In this document: in pieces, positions 26,750 through 35,831 of the stretch
Layout of the letters: each line of letters begins with the position of its first letter
Position numbering within the stretch: the stretch's first letter is position 1
Assembly (NCBI GenBank): GCA_964518905.1
Contig: CAZFJL010000013.1
Span: 21,588 to 85,587 of the forward strand
Origin: RDYZ01 sp964518905
GTDB taxonomy: Bacteria > Cyanobacteriota > Cyanobacteriia > Cyanobacteriales > Geitlerinemataceae
Direction: 5' to 3'
DNA length: 64,000 nt
Translations under genes and position numbers: made by a program
The notes under the pieces: model-generated
The model's database searches: none
The model's input: the letters and a program-made list of their open reading frames with translations, nothing else
Told to the model about the DNA's origin: nothing

Positions 26750-26805
26750 GCACTCAAGACCAAGAGAAATTCCCATTTTTAATCAAGTTTCAATCACTCA
26801 AAATT

Positions 26806-28113
26806 ATGACCCAGCTCCTATCAGAAATCGCCCGCGAAAAAAATCTTCGCTACTTTTTGATTTCGTTTACTGATCTATTCGGTGTTCAACGGGCGAAGTT
26901 AGTCCCGACGGCGGCGATCGATGGTATGGCAGCAGATGGCGCGGGGTTTGCGGGGTTTGCGGCTTGGTTGGATATGACCCCCGCCGATCCTGATATTTTT
27001 GCGATTCCCGACGTTAACAGTCTTTTTCCTTTGCCTTGGCAGCCGGAAATTGGCTGGATGCCTGCTGATCTATATATGAATGGGGAACCCGTCGCCCAAG
27101 CGCCGCGCCATGTGCTGAAACAAACGCTTCGTCAGGCGGAATCTCTGGGTTATCGGGTCAAAACTGGGGTGGAATGCGAGTATTTTCTGCTGTCGGCGGC
27201 GGGTGATGACATTTCCGATCCTGGCGATCGGGCGAGCAAACCCTGTTATGACCAACAAGCTTTGATGCGCCGCTTCGATATCATTGCGGAAATTTGCGAT
27301 GCGATGCTGGCGATGGGTTGGGGAGCCTATCAGAACGATCACGAAGATGCCAACGGTCAGTTTGAAATGAACTGGATGTATGCGGATGCGTTGGTGACGG
27401 CCGATCGCCATGCGTTTTTCAAATATATGGTGAAGGCGATCGCTGAAAAGCATGGATTCCGCGCGACGTTTATGCCGAAGCCTTTTCCGCATTTGACCGG
27501 GAATGGGTGTCATACCCATCTTTCGGTGTGGAATTTGGCGGGCAATACGAATCTTTTTGATGATTCCGTCGGAGAACTGGGACTATCCCGCCTTGCCTAT
27601 CAATTTATTGGTGGTGTTCTGCATTCTGCGGAGGCGCTCTGTGCTTTGACAAATCCGACGGTGAATTCCTACAAACGGATCAATGCTCCGGTCACAAGTT
27701 CTGGCGCGACGTGGTCGCCGAATACGATTAGCTATACGGGCAATAATCGCACCCACATGATTCGCATTCCGGAGGCGGGTCGGTTTGAGTTTCGTCTGGC
27801 GGATGGCTCGGCAAATCCCTATCTGTTGCCTGCGGCGTTGATTGCGAGCGGTTTGGATGGTGTTACGCAGAAGCGCGATCCGGGGCCACGTTATGACAAC
27901 AATGCTTATACTGATCCGCTGCCTTTGGATGCGGTGAAACGTTTGCCGACGAATTTGTTGGATGCGCTGCGATGTTTGCAGGGGAATACGGTTTTGTCTG
28001 GGTCTTTGGGTGGTGAGTTTGTACGGTCTTATATCAAGTTAAAACAACGGCAATGGGATGATTATTCGGCGCATATTAGTGCTTGGGAAACAGAGAATAC
28101 TTTGAATTGTTAA
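26806..28113 (+). CDS. glutamine synthetase-family ligase, GlnT-like (type III annotation)
   Basis: The 435-residue protein has the glutamine synthetase N-terminal beta-grasp (LRYFLISFTDLFGVQRAKLV). Catalytic motifs include TGVECEYFLL, NGQFEMNW (near residue 188), GNGCHTHLSVWN and the C-terminal FEFRLADGSANPYLLPAA. It is shorter than GlnA (about 470 residues) and lacks the usual adenylylation tyrosine region. It resembles GlnT and gamma-glutamylamide synthetases, which ligate glutamate to ammonia or amines. With the MetX-like and desaturase genes it forms a three-gene set. Substrate is uncertain. Confidence 0.82.
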   Translation: MTQLLSEIAREKNLRYFLISFTDLFGVQRAKLVPTAAIDGMAADGAGFAGFAAWLDMTPADPDIFAIPDVNSLFPLPWQPEIGWMPADLYMNGEPVAQAPRHVLKQTLRQAESLGYRVKTGVECEYFLLSAAGDDISDPGDRASKPCYDQQALMRRFDIIAEICDAMLAMGWGAYQNDHEDANGQFEMNWMYADALVTADRHAFFKYMVKAIAEKHGFRATFMPKPFPHLTGNGCHTHLSVWNLAGNTNLFDDSVGELGLSRLAYQFIGGVLHSAEALCALTNPTVNSYKRINAPVTSSGATWSPNTISYTGNNRTHMIRIPEAGRFEFRLADGSANPYLLPAALIASGLDGVTQKRDPGPRYDNNAYTDPLPLDAVKRLPTNLLDALRCLQGNTVLSGSLGGEFVRSYIKLKQRQWDDYSAHISAWETENTLNC

Positions 28114-28709
28114 AAGAAATTCACTTGATGATAGCCCCTAGTGATGACACCCTCATGGGACTTAGTTGAGCGATAGCAATACGCAGAAGTCGGACTTCTG
28201 AATGAGCCGTCGCCGTTCCAAATTTCAGGACGATGCGAGAAGTCGGACTTCTAACCCCCCTTGCGTAAGTCTTGCCCTATTAATCCGATCGCAGAGGATC
28301 GCAACAAAACCACGCGGGAGTTTACGCAACTTCGCGAACCTGTTAAGACACACTGCGATCGTGATCTTTTGTAGCAACCGCAACCGATAATGATCTCACC
28401 GACAGATATCGCTCGCACCGCGAAACGTGTGGAGATAAGCCCCACAATCGGCACTCCCGTCGCGTCGTTGTTCTTGACCTAGCGTCGAACGATCGCGATC
28501 GCACCACGTTTTTACCACCGGCGTTCAATCTGCCATTAATCCAAGACGGAGCCACCGTTAGTAGCGCATCATCGGAGTTTGACCCCGCTAACATCCCGGC
28601 TCTGTCTTCCCGCCCGATTGCGATCGGCGATCGTAACGGATTGCCATCAATACATCGCAATCACCGGCCTATTTAACAACAATTTGGGAAGATCCTCCGG
28701 GAGGTATAT
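28114..28709. other. 600-base gap upstream of the EF-G-like gene
   Basis: It holds a family G element at 28186-28275. The rest is mixed HIP1-containing sequence without a credible gene or RNA. The ribosome binding site of the next gene (GGGAGG) is at its end. Confidence 0.5.
28186..28275. repeat. Family G element, copy 2
   Basis: CCGTCGCCGTTCCAAATTTC and the right end GGACTTCTAACCCCCCTTGC match the element at 2362-2464. The motif AGTCGGACTTCT occurs twice inside this copy, about 50 bases apart. Confidence 0.6.
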
Positions 28710-30737
28710 ATGAACCGTAAAGCCGCATCGGGCTGGCGAAATATTGCGATCGTCGGTCCGTATCTGAGTGGTAAAACCACCCTACTTGAAAGCATTCTCT
28801 CCATCACCGGCAAACTCTCGCGCAAGGGTAACGTCACCGACGGCAACACCGTTAGCGACCATGCCCCCGAAGCCCGCGATCGCCAAATGAGCGTGGAAGT
28901 ATCCGCCGCCAGTACTGAGTACGGCGGCGTTAATTTTACCTATCTGGACTGTCCCGGCTCGATCGAATTCGCCCAGGAAACCGACAACGCCCTGATCGGC
29001 GTCGGCGCTGCGATCGTTGTCTGTGAGCCAGACGTGAGCCGCGTGCTCACCCTCGCGCCGCTATTTAAATTTCTCGACGATTGGGAAATTCCCCACCTCG
29101 TCTTCATCAACAAAATGGATCGGGCGGCGTCGCACTTCACCGACGTTCTCGCTGCAATCAATAACGTCTCCAGTCGTCCGCTCCTACCGCAGCAATACCC
29201 CATTCGCAACGATCGCGACCTCGTCGGCTTCATCGACTTGATCGACGAAAAAGCCTATAGCTACGCCAAAAATGCTCCCGCGACGGAGACCGCCCTCCCC
29301 GAATCCCTGCGCGACGAAGAACAGGCCGCCCGCCAGGACATGCTCGAAGGCTTGGCCGATTTCGATGACCATCTGCTCGAAACCCTGCTCGAAGATGGCG
29401 TCCCCACCTCCAGCGAAATCCTCGCCGATCTGAAGCAAGATCTTGGCGCTGATTTAGTCGTGCCGGTGTTCTTTGGTATCGCCGATCGCGATTGGGGCGT
29501 GCGTCCGCTGCTCGATGCCCTCGTGCGGGAAGCGCCGGAACCGAGCGTCACCGCCGAGCGACGCGGTTTCACCTTCAAAGACGCGGATCAACCCGTCGCC
29601 CAAGTTCTGAAAACCTACTACACCACCCTCGGGGGCAAACAATCCCTCGTGCGAGTCTGGCACGGTACGCTTACCGAGAGCATGACCTTGAACGGGATGC
29701 GATCGGGCGGAATGCATCGTCTGTTTGGATCGCAGCAGGTCAGCGTTCAGGAAGCCCACACCGGCGAAATTGTCGCGATTTCTCGCCTCGAAACCGCCGT
29801 CACGGGCGATACCCTCAGCCCTGATCTGGACTGCGACCCGCTGCCCCGCGCCGATCGGCTTGTGCCGGTGTATGCCCTGGCGATCGTGCCGGAAAACCGC
29901 AAAGACGAAGTGAAAATCAGCGCGGCGCTGGCGAAGCTAATCGATGAAGATCCGGCGCTGCACTGGGAACAGCATGGCGACACCCATGAAGTGATTCTCT
30001 GGGGTCAGGGCGAAATTCACCTCAAGGTGTCGCTTGATCGCCTCGATCGCAAGTACAACCTGCCAATGACGACCCGCGTACCGCGTGTGGCCTACAAGGA
30101 AACGATCCGTAAGGCGATCGAGCACGTGAACGGACGCTATAAACACCAGAGCGGTGGTCACGGTCAGTTTGGTGACATTTATATCGACGTGAAGCCGCTC
30201 GATCGTGGAGCCGGTTTTGACTTTAGCCAAGCGATCATCGGTGGTGTTGTACCGAAACAATACATCTCTGGTGTCGAAATGGGCGTGCGCGAATACCTCC
30301 AGCATGGCCCCCTCGGTTTCCCGGTGGTGGATCTGGCGGTGAAGCTCACTGATGGGTCGTATCATTCTGTCGATAGTTCCGAGCAAGCCTTTAAGCAAGC
30401 AGCGCGGGCGGCGATGCAGGAGGCGTTGCAACAGGCCGAGCCGACCCTATTGGAACCGATCGCCCTGGTGGAAATCGGCACGCCGAACGAGTTCACCTCG
30501 AAGATTTTGCAGGCGATCAGCGGACGGCGCGGCCAGATTCTCGGTTACGAAGCCCGCGATGGCTGGGCGAACTGGGATACGGTGTCGGCCTATATTCCCC
30601 AGGCGGAAATGCAGGATCTAATCATTGAGGTGCGATCGCTCTCCCTCGGGGTTGGAACCTATCGCTGGCATGAGGATCACCTGCAACAGGTTCCGGAAAA
30701 GCTGACCGATCGCATTTTGGCGCAAACGACACCGTAA
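28710..30737 (+). CDS. EF-G-like GTPase lacking the catalytic histidine
   Basis: The 675-residue protein has EF-G architecture. It has a GTPase domain with P-loop GPYLSGKTTLLES and NKMD at 134-137. Domain II follows, then domain IV with GGHGQFGDIYIDVKPLDRGA and domain V (LLEPIALVEIGTPNEF; ISGRRGQILGYEARDG). The switch II motif, DTPGH in EF-G, reads DCPGS at 80-84, so the activating His is Ser. Switch I is also altered (DRQMSVEVS instead of ERGITI). A strong Shine-Dalgarno motif GGGAGG precedes the ATG. It belongs to the EF-G-like paralogues seen beside true EF-G in several phyla; its role is not established. Confidence 0.88.
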   Translation: MNRKAASGWRNIAIVGPYLSGKTTLLESILSITGKLSRKGNVTDGNTVSDHAPEARDRQMSVEVSAASTEYGGVNFTYLDCPGSIEFAQETDNALIGVGAAIVVCEPDVSRVLTLAPLFKFLDDWEIPHLVFINKMDRAASHFTDVLAAINNVSSRPLLPQQYPIRNDRDLVGFIDLIDEKAYSYAKNAPATETALPESLRDEEQAARQDMLEGLADFDDHLLETLLEDGVPTSSEILADLKQDLGADLVVPVFFGIADRDWGVRPLLDALVREAPEPSVTAERRGFTFKDADQPVAQVLKTYYTTLGGKQSLVRVWHGTLTESMTLNGMRSGGMHRLFGSQQVSVQEAHTGEIVAISRLETAVTGDTLSPDLDCDPLPRADRLVPVYALAIVPENRKDEVKISAALAKLIDEDPALHWEQHGDTHEVILWGQGEIHLKVSLDRLDRKYNLPMTTRVPRVAYKETIRKAIEHVNGRYKHQSGGHGQFGDIYIDVKPLDRGAGFDFSQAIIGGVVPKQYISGVEMGVREYLQHGPLGFPVVDLAVKLTDGSYHSVDSSEQAFKQAARAAMQEALQQAEPTLLEPIALVEIGTPNEFTSKILQAISGRRGQILGYEARDGWANWDTVSAYIPQAEMQDLIIEVRSLSLGVGTYRWHEDHLQQVPEKLTDRILAQTTP

Positions 30738-30782
30738 ACAGCGCACGTCCTCTGAAGACACTGTAATCATCAAACTTTTTTG

Positions 30783-30815
30783 CTCTCCCCCTAATTCATT
30801 GGGAGGAGAGTTTTT
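30783..30815 (+). terminator. Rho-independent terminator after EF-G-like gene
   Basis: CTCTCCCCC pairs with GGGAGGAGAG around an AT-rich loop with one mismatch, followed by T5, about 45 bases after the stop codon. Confidence 0.85.
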
Positions 30816-30867
30816 GTGAGAATAGAAGGGCGATATTATACTAAATCTGGTTGTGCTTAGAGAGATA

Positions 30868-30984
30868 TATAGCAAAAAACGATTTGCTTAGGACGTATCA
30901 AAAAAAGCTGAGAGCACTGAGCGGAGTCGAAGTGCGGTTTTCAACTTAGACGAGAGTGTCCTAATTTAATCGGCTTCTGCTATA
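30868..30984 (+). repeat. Family A element, copy 2 (short core)
   Basis: A 117-bp copy running TATAGC to GCTATA with core GAGCACTGAGCGGAGTCGAA. Its last four bases (TATA, 30981-30984) are also the first four of copy 3. Confidence 0.9.
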
Positions 30985-31095
30985 GCAAAAAACGATTTGG
31001 TTAGGACGTACAAAAAAAGCTGAGAGCACTGAGCTTGTCGAAGTGCGGTTTTTAGCTTAAATAAGAGCGTCCTAATACGATCGGTTTCTGCTATA
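30981..31095 (+). repeat. Family A element, copy 3 (short core)
   Basis: A 115-bp copy in the same orientation, fused end to end with copy 2 through a shared TATA. Core GAGCTTGTCGA as in copy 1. Confidence 0.9.
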
Positions 31096-31216
31096 TCAGG
31101 ACACTCTCGTCTAAGCTAAAAACTGAACTATTCGCAAAGCAAAGGCTACGCCAACGACAAGCTCAGTGCGATCAGCTTTTTTTGATGAGTCCTAATCAAA
31201 TCATTTTTTCTATATC
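31092..31216 (-). repeat. Family A element, copy 4 (long core, inverted)
   Basis: An inverted copy fused to copy 3. It carries the long core with TTGGCGTAGCCTTTGC, as in copy 5 at 46863-47003, but its right-hand core arm is eroded. Confidence 0.85.
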
Positions 31217-31310
31217 AAAGACTTCTCAAGATCTTTCTTCTTTCCCCTTGAAGATCGGGAGAACACTCCGCTTGATTTTCCTATAGCAAGAAACAGGAAA
31301 GTTAGGACAC

Positions 31311-31367
31311 CCATAGCGCGGACTTCTAGCTTGTGAAAATCGGGCAGACGAGACGCCTATGCTATGG
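31311..31367. repeat. Family F element, copy 1
   Basis: CCATAGC (31311-31317) and GCTATGG (31361-31367) are exact complements around CTTCTAGCTTG and CAGACGAGACGCC. It is preceded at 31283-31310 by a decayed left end of family A (TATAGCAAGAAACAGGAAAG), suggesting insertion next to or into an older element. A second copy is at 37438-37494. Confidence 0.8.
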
Positions 31368-31431
31368 TAGTTAGCAATCCTATCCTAGCCCGATTGCACG
31401 TTGCCATAACTCATCTTTTCGATTTGACGCT

Positions 31432-33099
31432 ATGACTTTCAAAACTCAAGATTGCATTAAAATCGTTCGGTTTTTCGCTGTTCTCTTTTGTGTATTAGGT
31501 ATTGTCTTCAGAACAACAAACCTTGACTTAAAGCCCTTCTGGGAAGACGAGATTTATACACTGCTTCGTGTCTCAGGTATCACGGAAGCTCAGGTCAAGG
31601 ATCTGATCCTCGATCGTGTTATTTCTCGTGACGATGTAGTGTCATACCTAAATGTGCCAAAGTATGGCTGGACGGACAGTTTGTCTGCTATGAAAAAAGT
31701 TCCAGAACACGCACCCGCATATTTTTTTGGCTTGAAGGGTTGGCTTAATATTTTTCCTACAACGATCGCCAATATTCGTTTTTTTTCAGTCTTCCTAAGC
31801 TGCTTATCTTTACCTCTATTTTATTGGCTCGGTCGCGAATTATTTCACAGCTCAATGGTAGGTTGGTGTACGCTCGGATTTGCCTCCGTTTCACCAATTT
31901 TATTGGAATATGCTCAAGAGTCTCGTCCTTATAGCTTGTGGATTATCGCTATTTTAGGGTCTACGATTGCTTTGGTGCGAGCATGGCGCTGTGAAACTCA
32001 AAAAAGAAATAATAATTGGATTGCTTACACTCTATTAATTGCAACATCCTTCTATATTCATCTTCTAACATTTTTATTGATTTGGACTCATGGAGCTATT
32101 TTGATCGTCAATGGCATCTTTAAGTATTTCAGGCACTTTTACTTGACTAGGGAATGGATACCATTCTTCGCAATTCTATCGAAGAAAGAGTTTCGGAATT
32201 TCCTGGCATGGCTGACATCAATTGTAGTCAGTATATTCTTGGCGCTCCCCTGGTTGATTGTTGTTGTTCAAAATCACTCTGTAGTCTCAGGAAGAACAGG
32301 CTGGATTGGCCAACTAAATCCCACATTATCAAAATTATTTATAAATAGTTTGAGAATGTATTCAGAGGTTTTATTTCCCCGACACTTACTACTAAGAGAT
32401 TATTTTCCTCTTTTGTTGGTCTTTATTCTATCTCTTGGGATTTTATTGATTTCTTATATCTTCAAGAAAACAAACCAGTCTGTGAGTAAGTACTGGGCTG
32501 CGATCGCATTACTAGCACTAGTTGCAACTCCTCGAATATCCCTGCTTGTGGCTGATTTAAGTTTAGGTGGAGGACGTTCAACACTCTCACGCTATGCGAT
32601 GATCTCATTGATTGCTACGGTCACTATTTTAGGCGCAGCTTTTGGATTGTGGCTCGAACAGACTCATCACCCCAAGCGATATGTTTTGGGTTTGGTTAGT
32701 ATGATCAGCGTGTGGAGTATTTCTATCTACTTTTGCGGTGTGACAACGCAAGAATTATTTTGGATGGATAAAGGAGATAAATGGATTATTCCAGTTGAAC
32801 AAAAACTAGGAGCAGATCCCCAGGCCATTCTTGTTTTAGATAATGATACTTATCGATCGGCGCAGTATCTATCACTGTTGTATTCGTTACAGTTTGATCA
32901 AAACGCCATTTTTTTTAATGCAGACAATGTTGCAAATTCGGATTTATGGTCTGAATTAGACCTGGATCAAAAATCGCTTCTTTTAGTTAATCCATCGCCA
33001 AAATTACAGGATAGTGCTCAAGCAATACGTCAGCAAAGACTGGGAAATTCTCTGTCTTCTGAGCTTGATATTTATTACTTACCTGTAAATAAGCTCTAA
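31432..33099 (+). CDS. GT39/PMT-like membrane glycosyltransferase
   Basis: The 555-residue protein has about 11 to 13 transmembrane helices. The first periplasmic loop carries LDLKPFWEDEIYTLLR, the acidic WxDE-type motif of GT-C transferases such as ArnT and protein O-mannosyltransferases. The segment EYAQESRPYSLWIIAILGS is another GT39 hallmark. A C-terminal soluble region of about 100 residues ends the protein. Such enzymes use polyprenyl-phosphate sugars to glycosylate lipids or proteins outside the inner membrane. Sequence is more AT-rich than neighbours, and the gene is flanked by repeats, hinting at acquisition. Acceptor unknown. Confidence 0.82.
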   Translation: MTFKTQDCIKIVRFFAVLFCVLGIVFRTTNLDLKPFWEDEIYTLLRVSGITEAQVKDLILDRVISRDDVVSYLNVPKYGWTDSLSAMKKVPEHAPAYFFGLKGWLNIFPTTIANIRFFSVFLSCLSLPLFYWLGRELFHSSMVGWCTLGFASVSPILLEYAQESRPYSLWIIAILGSTIALVRAWRCETQKRNNNWIAYTLLIATSFYIHLLTFLLIWTHGAILIVNGIFKYFRHFYLTREWIPFFAILSKKEFRNFLAWLTSIVVSIFLALPWLIVVVQNHSVVSGRTGWIGQLNPTLSKLFINSLRMYSEVLFPRHLLLRDYFPLLLVFILSLGILLISYIFKKTNQSVSKYWAAIALLALVATPRISLLVADLSLGGGRSTLSRYAMISLIATVTILGAAFGLWLEQTHHPKRYVLGLVSMISVWSISIYFCGVTTQELFWMDKGDKWIIPVEQKLGADPQAILVLDNDTYRSAQYLSLLYSLQFDQNAIFFNADNVANSDLWSELDLDQKSLLLVNPSPKLQDSAQAIRQQRLGNSLSSELDIYYLPVNKL

Positions 33100-33230
33100 G
33101 CATTAGAAGGGTTACGCATCAGCGATCACGCTTGTCGGTTAATCCTCAACACAAAGTCGATTAAATCTCGATAAAATCACAGCGTTAGTCTGTTAGTCTT
33201 TTTCTCGATCGCCCCGATCGTCACGCACCC

Positions 33231-34334
33231 ATGACCTCTTCCCCCCACCTGCTCAGTCCTTTCACCCTCGGCGACCTCACCCTCGAAAATCGCGTTGTCC
33301 TCGCCCCGCTGACCCGCGCTCGATCGGGCGTCGATCGTCTCCCCAACGAGCTGATGGCCGAATACTACGCCCAGCGCACCGCCGACAATCTGCTGATCAG
33401 CGAAGCCACCGTCGTCTCACCCCAAGGCATTGGCTGGCAAGAAACCCCCGGCATCTATAACGACGCCCAAACCGAAGCCTGGAAAGCGATCACCAGCCGC
33501 GTTCACGAAGCAGGCGGCACGATCTTTCTGCAAATGTGGCACTGTGGCCGCGCCTCCCATAGCAGCTTCCACGGCGGCGAGCTACCCGTCTCCGCCTCCG
33601 CAATCAAAATCGACAACGGCGACCAAATCCACACCCCGACGGGCAAACACGACTACGAAACGCCACGCGCCCTGAGCACCGAGGACGTCGTTGCCGTCGT
33701 TGAGGATTATCGCATGGCGGCAGAACGTGCCAAAGCGGCGGGCTTCGATGGCGTCGAGATCCACAGCGCCAACGGTTATCTGCTCGATCAGTTCCTGCAA
33801 TTCAAAACCAACCAGCGCACCGATCGCTACGGTGGCAACCTCGAAAACCGCTGCCGTCTACTGCTAGAGGTGGTCGAAGCCGTGCAAACCGTTTGGCCCG
33901 CATCGCGCGTCGGTGTCCGGCTCTCGCCCAACGGCGCGTTTAACGACATGGGTTCGCCGGATTATCGCGAAACATTTCTACACATCGCCCAACAGCTCGA
34001 CACCTATAAACTCGGCTACCTCCACGTCATGGACGGCCTCGCGTTTGGATTTCATGACTTAGGCGACCCAATGACTTTGACCGAATTTCGTGCCGTCTTC
34101 TCCGGTGCAATCATCGGCAACTGCGGCTACACCCAGGACACCGCCGAAGCCGCGATCGCCAGCGGCAACGCTGACCTGATCGCCTTCGGACGTCCGTATA
34201 TCGGCAATCCTGACCTCGTCGCCCGTTTCGCTAATGGCTGGCCGCTCGCACCCGAAGCCCCGATGGACACCTGGTACACACCCGCCGGTGCTGACGGCTA
34301 CACGGACTTTCCGACCTACGTTCCCTCAGCCTAG
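33231..34334 (+). CDS. old yellow enzyme family NADH:flavin oxidoreductase (alkene reductase)
   Basis: The 367-residue TIM-barrel flavoprotein begins LLSPFTLGDLTLENRVVLAP and LTRARS. It has the substrate-binding pair in GFDGVEIHSANGYLLDQFLQ, the NQRTDRYGGNLENRCRLLLE signature and the C-terminal FMN phosphate loop AFGRPYIGNPDLVAR. Members reduce activated C=C bonds of electrophilic compounds with NADPH through FMN. Codon use is GC-rich like most of the chromosome. It lies 105 bases ahead of argJ on the same strand, without evident functional relation. Confidence 0.94.
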   Translation: MTSSPHLLSPFTLGDLTLENRVVLAPLTRARSGVDRLPNELMAEYYAQRTADNLLISEATVVSPQGIGWQETPGIYNDAQTEAWKAITSRVHEAGGTIFLQMWHCGRASHSSFHGGELPVSASAIKIDNGDQIHTPTGKHDYETPRALSTEDVVAVVEDYRMAAERAKAAGFDGVEIHSANGYLLDQFLQFKTNQRTDRYGGNLENRCRLLLEVVEAVQTVWPASRVGVRLSPNGAFNDMGSPDYRETFLHIAQQLDTYKLGYLHVMDGLAFGFHDLGDPMTLTEFRAVFSGAIIGNCGYTQDTAEAAIASGNADLIAFGRPYIGNPDLVARFANGWPLAPEAPMDTWYTPAGADGYTDFPTYVPSA

Positions 34335-34439
34335 CGATCGCCGATTCTCCTCACCTCTGCCGTTTACTACGATCATCGGTGCGAAAGCGCCGGTGATATA
34401 ATTCGCGGTTGAACTTCAAGCGTACGGGAGCCTAGAACT

Positions 34440-35684
34440 GTGGCGGATTGGCAAGAGATTCCAGGTGGTGTCACCGCAGCACGGGGTTTCCGTGCGGCGG
34501 GAATTGCGGCGGGCTTAAAACCCTCGGGCGCTATGGATTTATCGGCGATCGTCTCCGATGTGGACGCGATCGCGGCGGGCGTGTTTACCCTGTCGCAGGT
34601 TCGCGCCGCCTGTGTGGACTACAGCGCTCAAAAGTTGCAGGGGACGGCTCCCCGCGCTCGGGCGATTTTGTGCAACGCCGGACAGGCCAACGCGGCGACG
34701 GGTGAAGCGGGCTGGGCGGACGCGATCGAAAGTGCCGAACTGTTCAGCCAAGCGGCGGCGGTTCCCGTGGATCGTATTTTGCTGGCTTCGACCGGCGTGA
34801 TCGGTCAACGCATGAAAATGAAGGAGTTCGCCGAGGGCATCCCAAAACTGGTGGCGGCGCTGTCGGAAGACGGTGGCCCCGAGGCGGCTAAGGCGATCAT
34901 TACCACCGACCTGATTACTAAAGAAATTGCGATCGAGGCGGAATTTGGCGATCGCACCGTACGCATGGGCGGCATGTCCAAAGGATCGGGCATGATTCAC
35001 CCGAATATGGCGACGATGCTGGGCTTTGTAACCTGTGACGCTGCGGTGTCATCAAGCCTCTGGCAAGACATGCTCCGTCGCGCCACCGATAAAAGCTTTA
35101 ATCAAATCACCGTCGATGGTGACACCAGCACCAACGACACCCTCTACGCCCTCGCAAACGGTCAATCGCGCACCCCGGCCATTACCAGCCCTGGCCCCGA
35201 AGCGGACAAACTCGAAGCAATGTTGACCTTTGTTTGTCAGCATTTGGCGAAGGCGATCGCCCGAGACGGCGAAGGCGCAACCTGTCTGGTGGAAGTCCAG
35301 GTGACGGGAGCCGATAGCGATGCCGATGCTCGCCTGATTGCCCGGACGATCGCCGGATCATCCCTGGTGAAATCAGCCATCTTTGGCCGCGATCCCAACT
35401 GGGGACGCATTGCCGCCGCTGCTGGTCGTGCCGGTGTTCGCTTTTCGCAGGACACGCTGGCGGTGAAGCTGGGCGACTTTGAACTGCTCGCCAATGGTCA
35501 GCCGTTACCGTTCGATCGGGCCGCCGCGAGCGAATACCTCAAGACCAAAGCCGCCGGGGAATACCTCAAAACCGACACCGTCGTGATCAGCGTCAGTGTG
35601 GGCATTGGCAGCGGTTCCGGTTTGGCCTGGGGTTGCGATCTCAGCTACGACTACGTGCGCATTAACGCCGAATACACCACTTAA
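34440..35684 (+). CDS. argJ: bifunctional ornithine acetyltransferase / N-acetylglutamate synthase
   Basis: The 414-residue proenzyme starts at GTG 34440 (MADWQEIPGGVTAARGFRAA), matching the family N-terminus. The autocleavage and nucleophile site is KGSGMIHPNMATMLGF, with Thr192 as catalytic residue. FNQITVDGDTSTNDT and GRDPNWGRIAAAAGRAGVRF are family signatures. ArgJ recycles the acetyl group between acetylornithine and glutamate in arginine synthesis. The C-terminus includes a duplicated short segment (SEYLKTKAAGEYLKT), which looks like a local duplication. Confidence 0.96.
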   Translation: MADWQEIPGGVTAARGFRAAGIAAGLKPSGAMDLSAIVSDVDAIAAGVFTLSQVRAACVDYSAQKLQGTAPRARAILCNAGQANAATGEAGWADAIESAELFSQAAAVPVDRILLASTGVIGQRMKMKEFAEGIPKLVAALSEDGGPEAAKAIITTDLITKEIAIEAEFGDRTVRMGGMSKGSGMIHPNMATMLGFVTCDAAVSSSLWQDMLRRATDKSFNQITVDGDTSTNDTLYALANGQSRTPAITSPGPEADKLEAMLTFVCQHLAKAIARDGEGATCLVEVQVTGADSDADARLIARTIAGSSLVKSAIFGRDPNWGRIAAAAGRAGVRFSQDTLAVKLGDFELLANGQPLPFDRAAASEYLKTKAAGEYLKTDTVVISVSVGIGSGSGLAWGCDLSYDYVRINAEYTT

Positions 35685-35737
35685 GTTTGTCTCGGGTCGA
35701 AGACTTTTGATTAACATGATCAGAAAGTCTCAATATC

Positions 35738-35772
35738 AAAAAAAGCAGCGATTAGAGTCTAATCGCTGCTTT
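35738..35772 (-). terminator. Rho-independent terminator of the 51-residue gene (also faces argJ)
   Basis: AAAGCAGCGATTAGA (35742-35756) and its complement (35758-35772) form a perfect 15-bp stem. Read on the minus strand it is followed by a T7 tract, so it terminates the small gene at 35832-35987. On the plus strand the T-tract is weak (T3). Confidence 0.85.
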
Positions 35773-35831
35773 GTAAACCCATAAAAAAGCAACCGTCCAG
35801 TGAACCCAGTTAATCGTCCGCAACCACGACC

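Larger units (their letters stand above)
30738..31431. other. 690-base gap made largely of mobile-type repeats
   Basis: It contains a terminator, three fused family A elements, the degenerate left end of another and one family F element. I see no coding frame. It separates the EF-G-like gene from the GT39-like gene. Confidence 0.85.
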
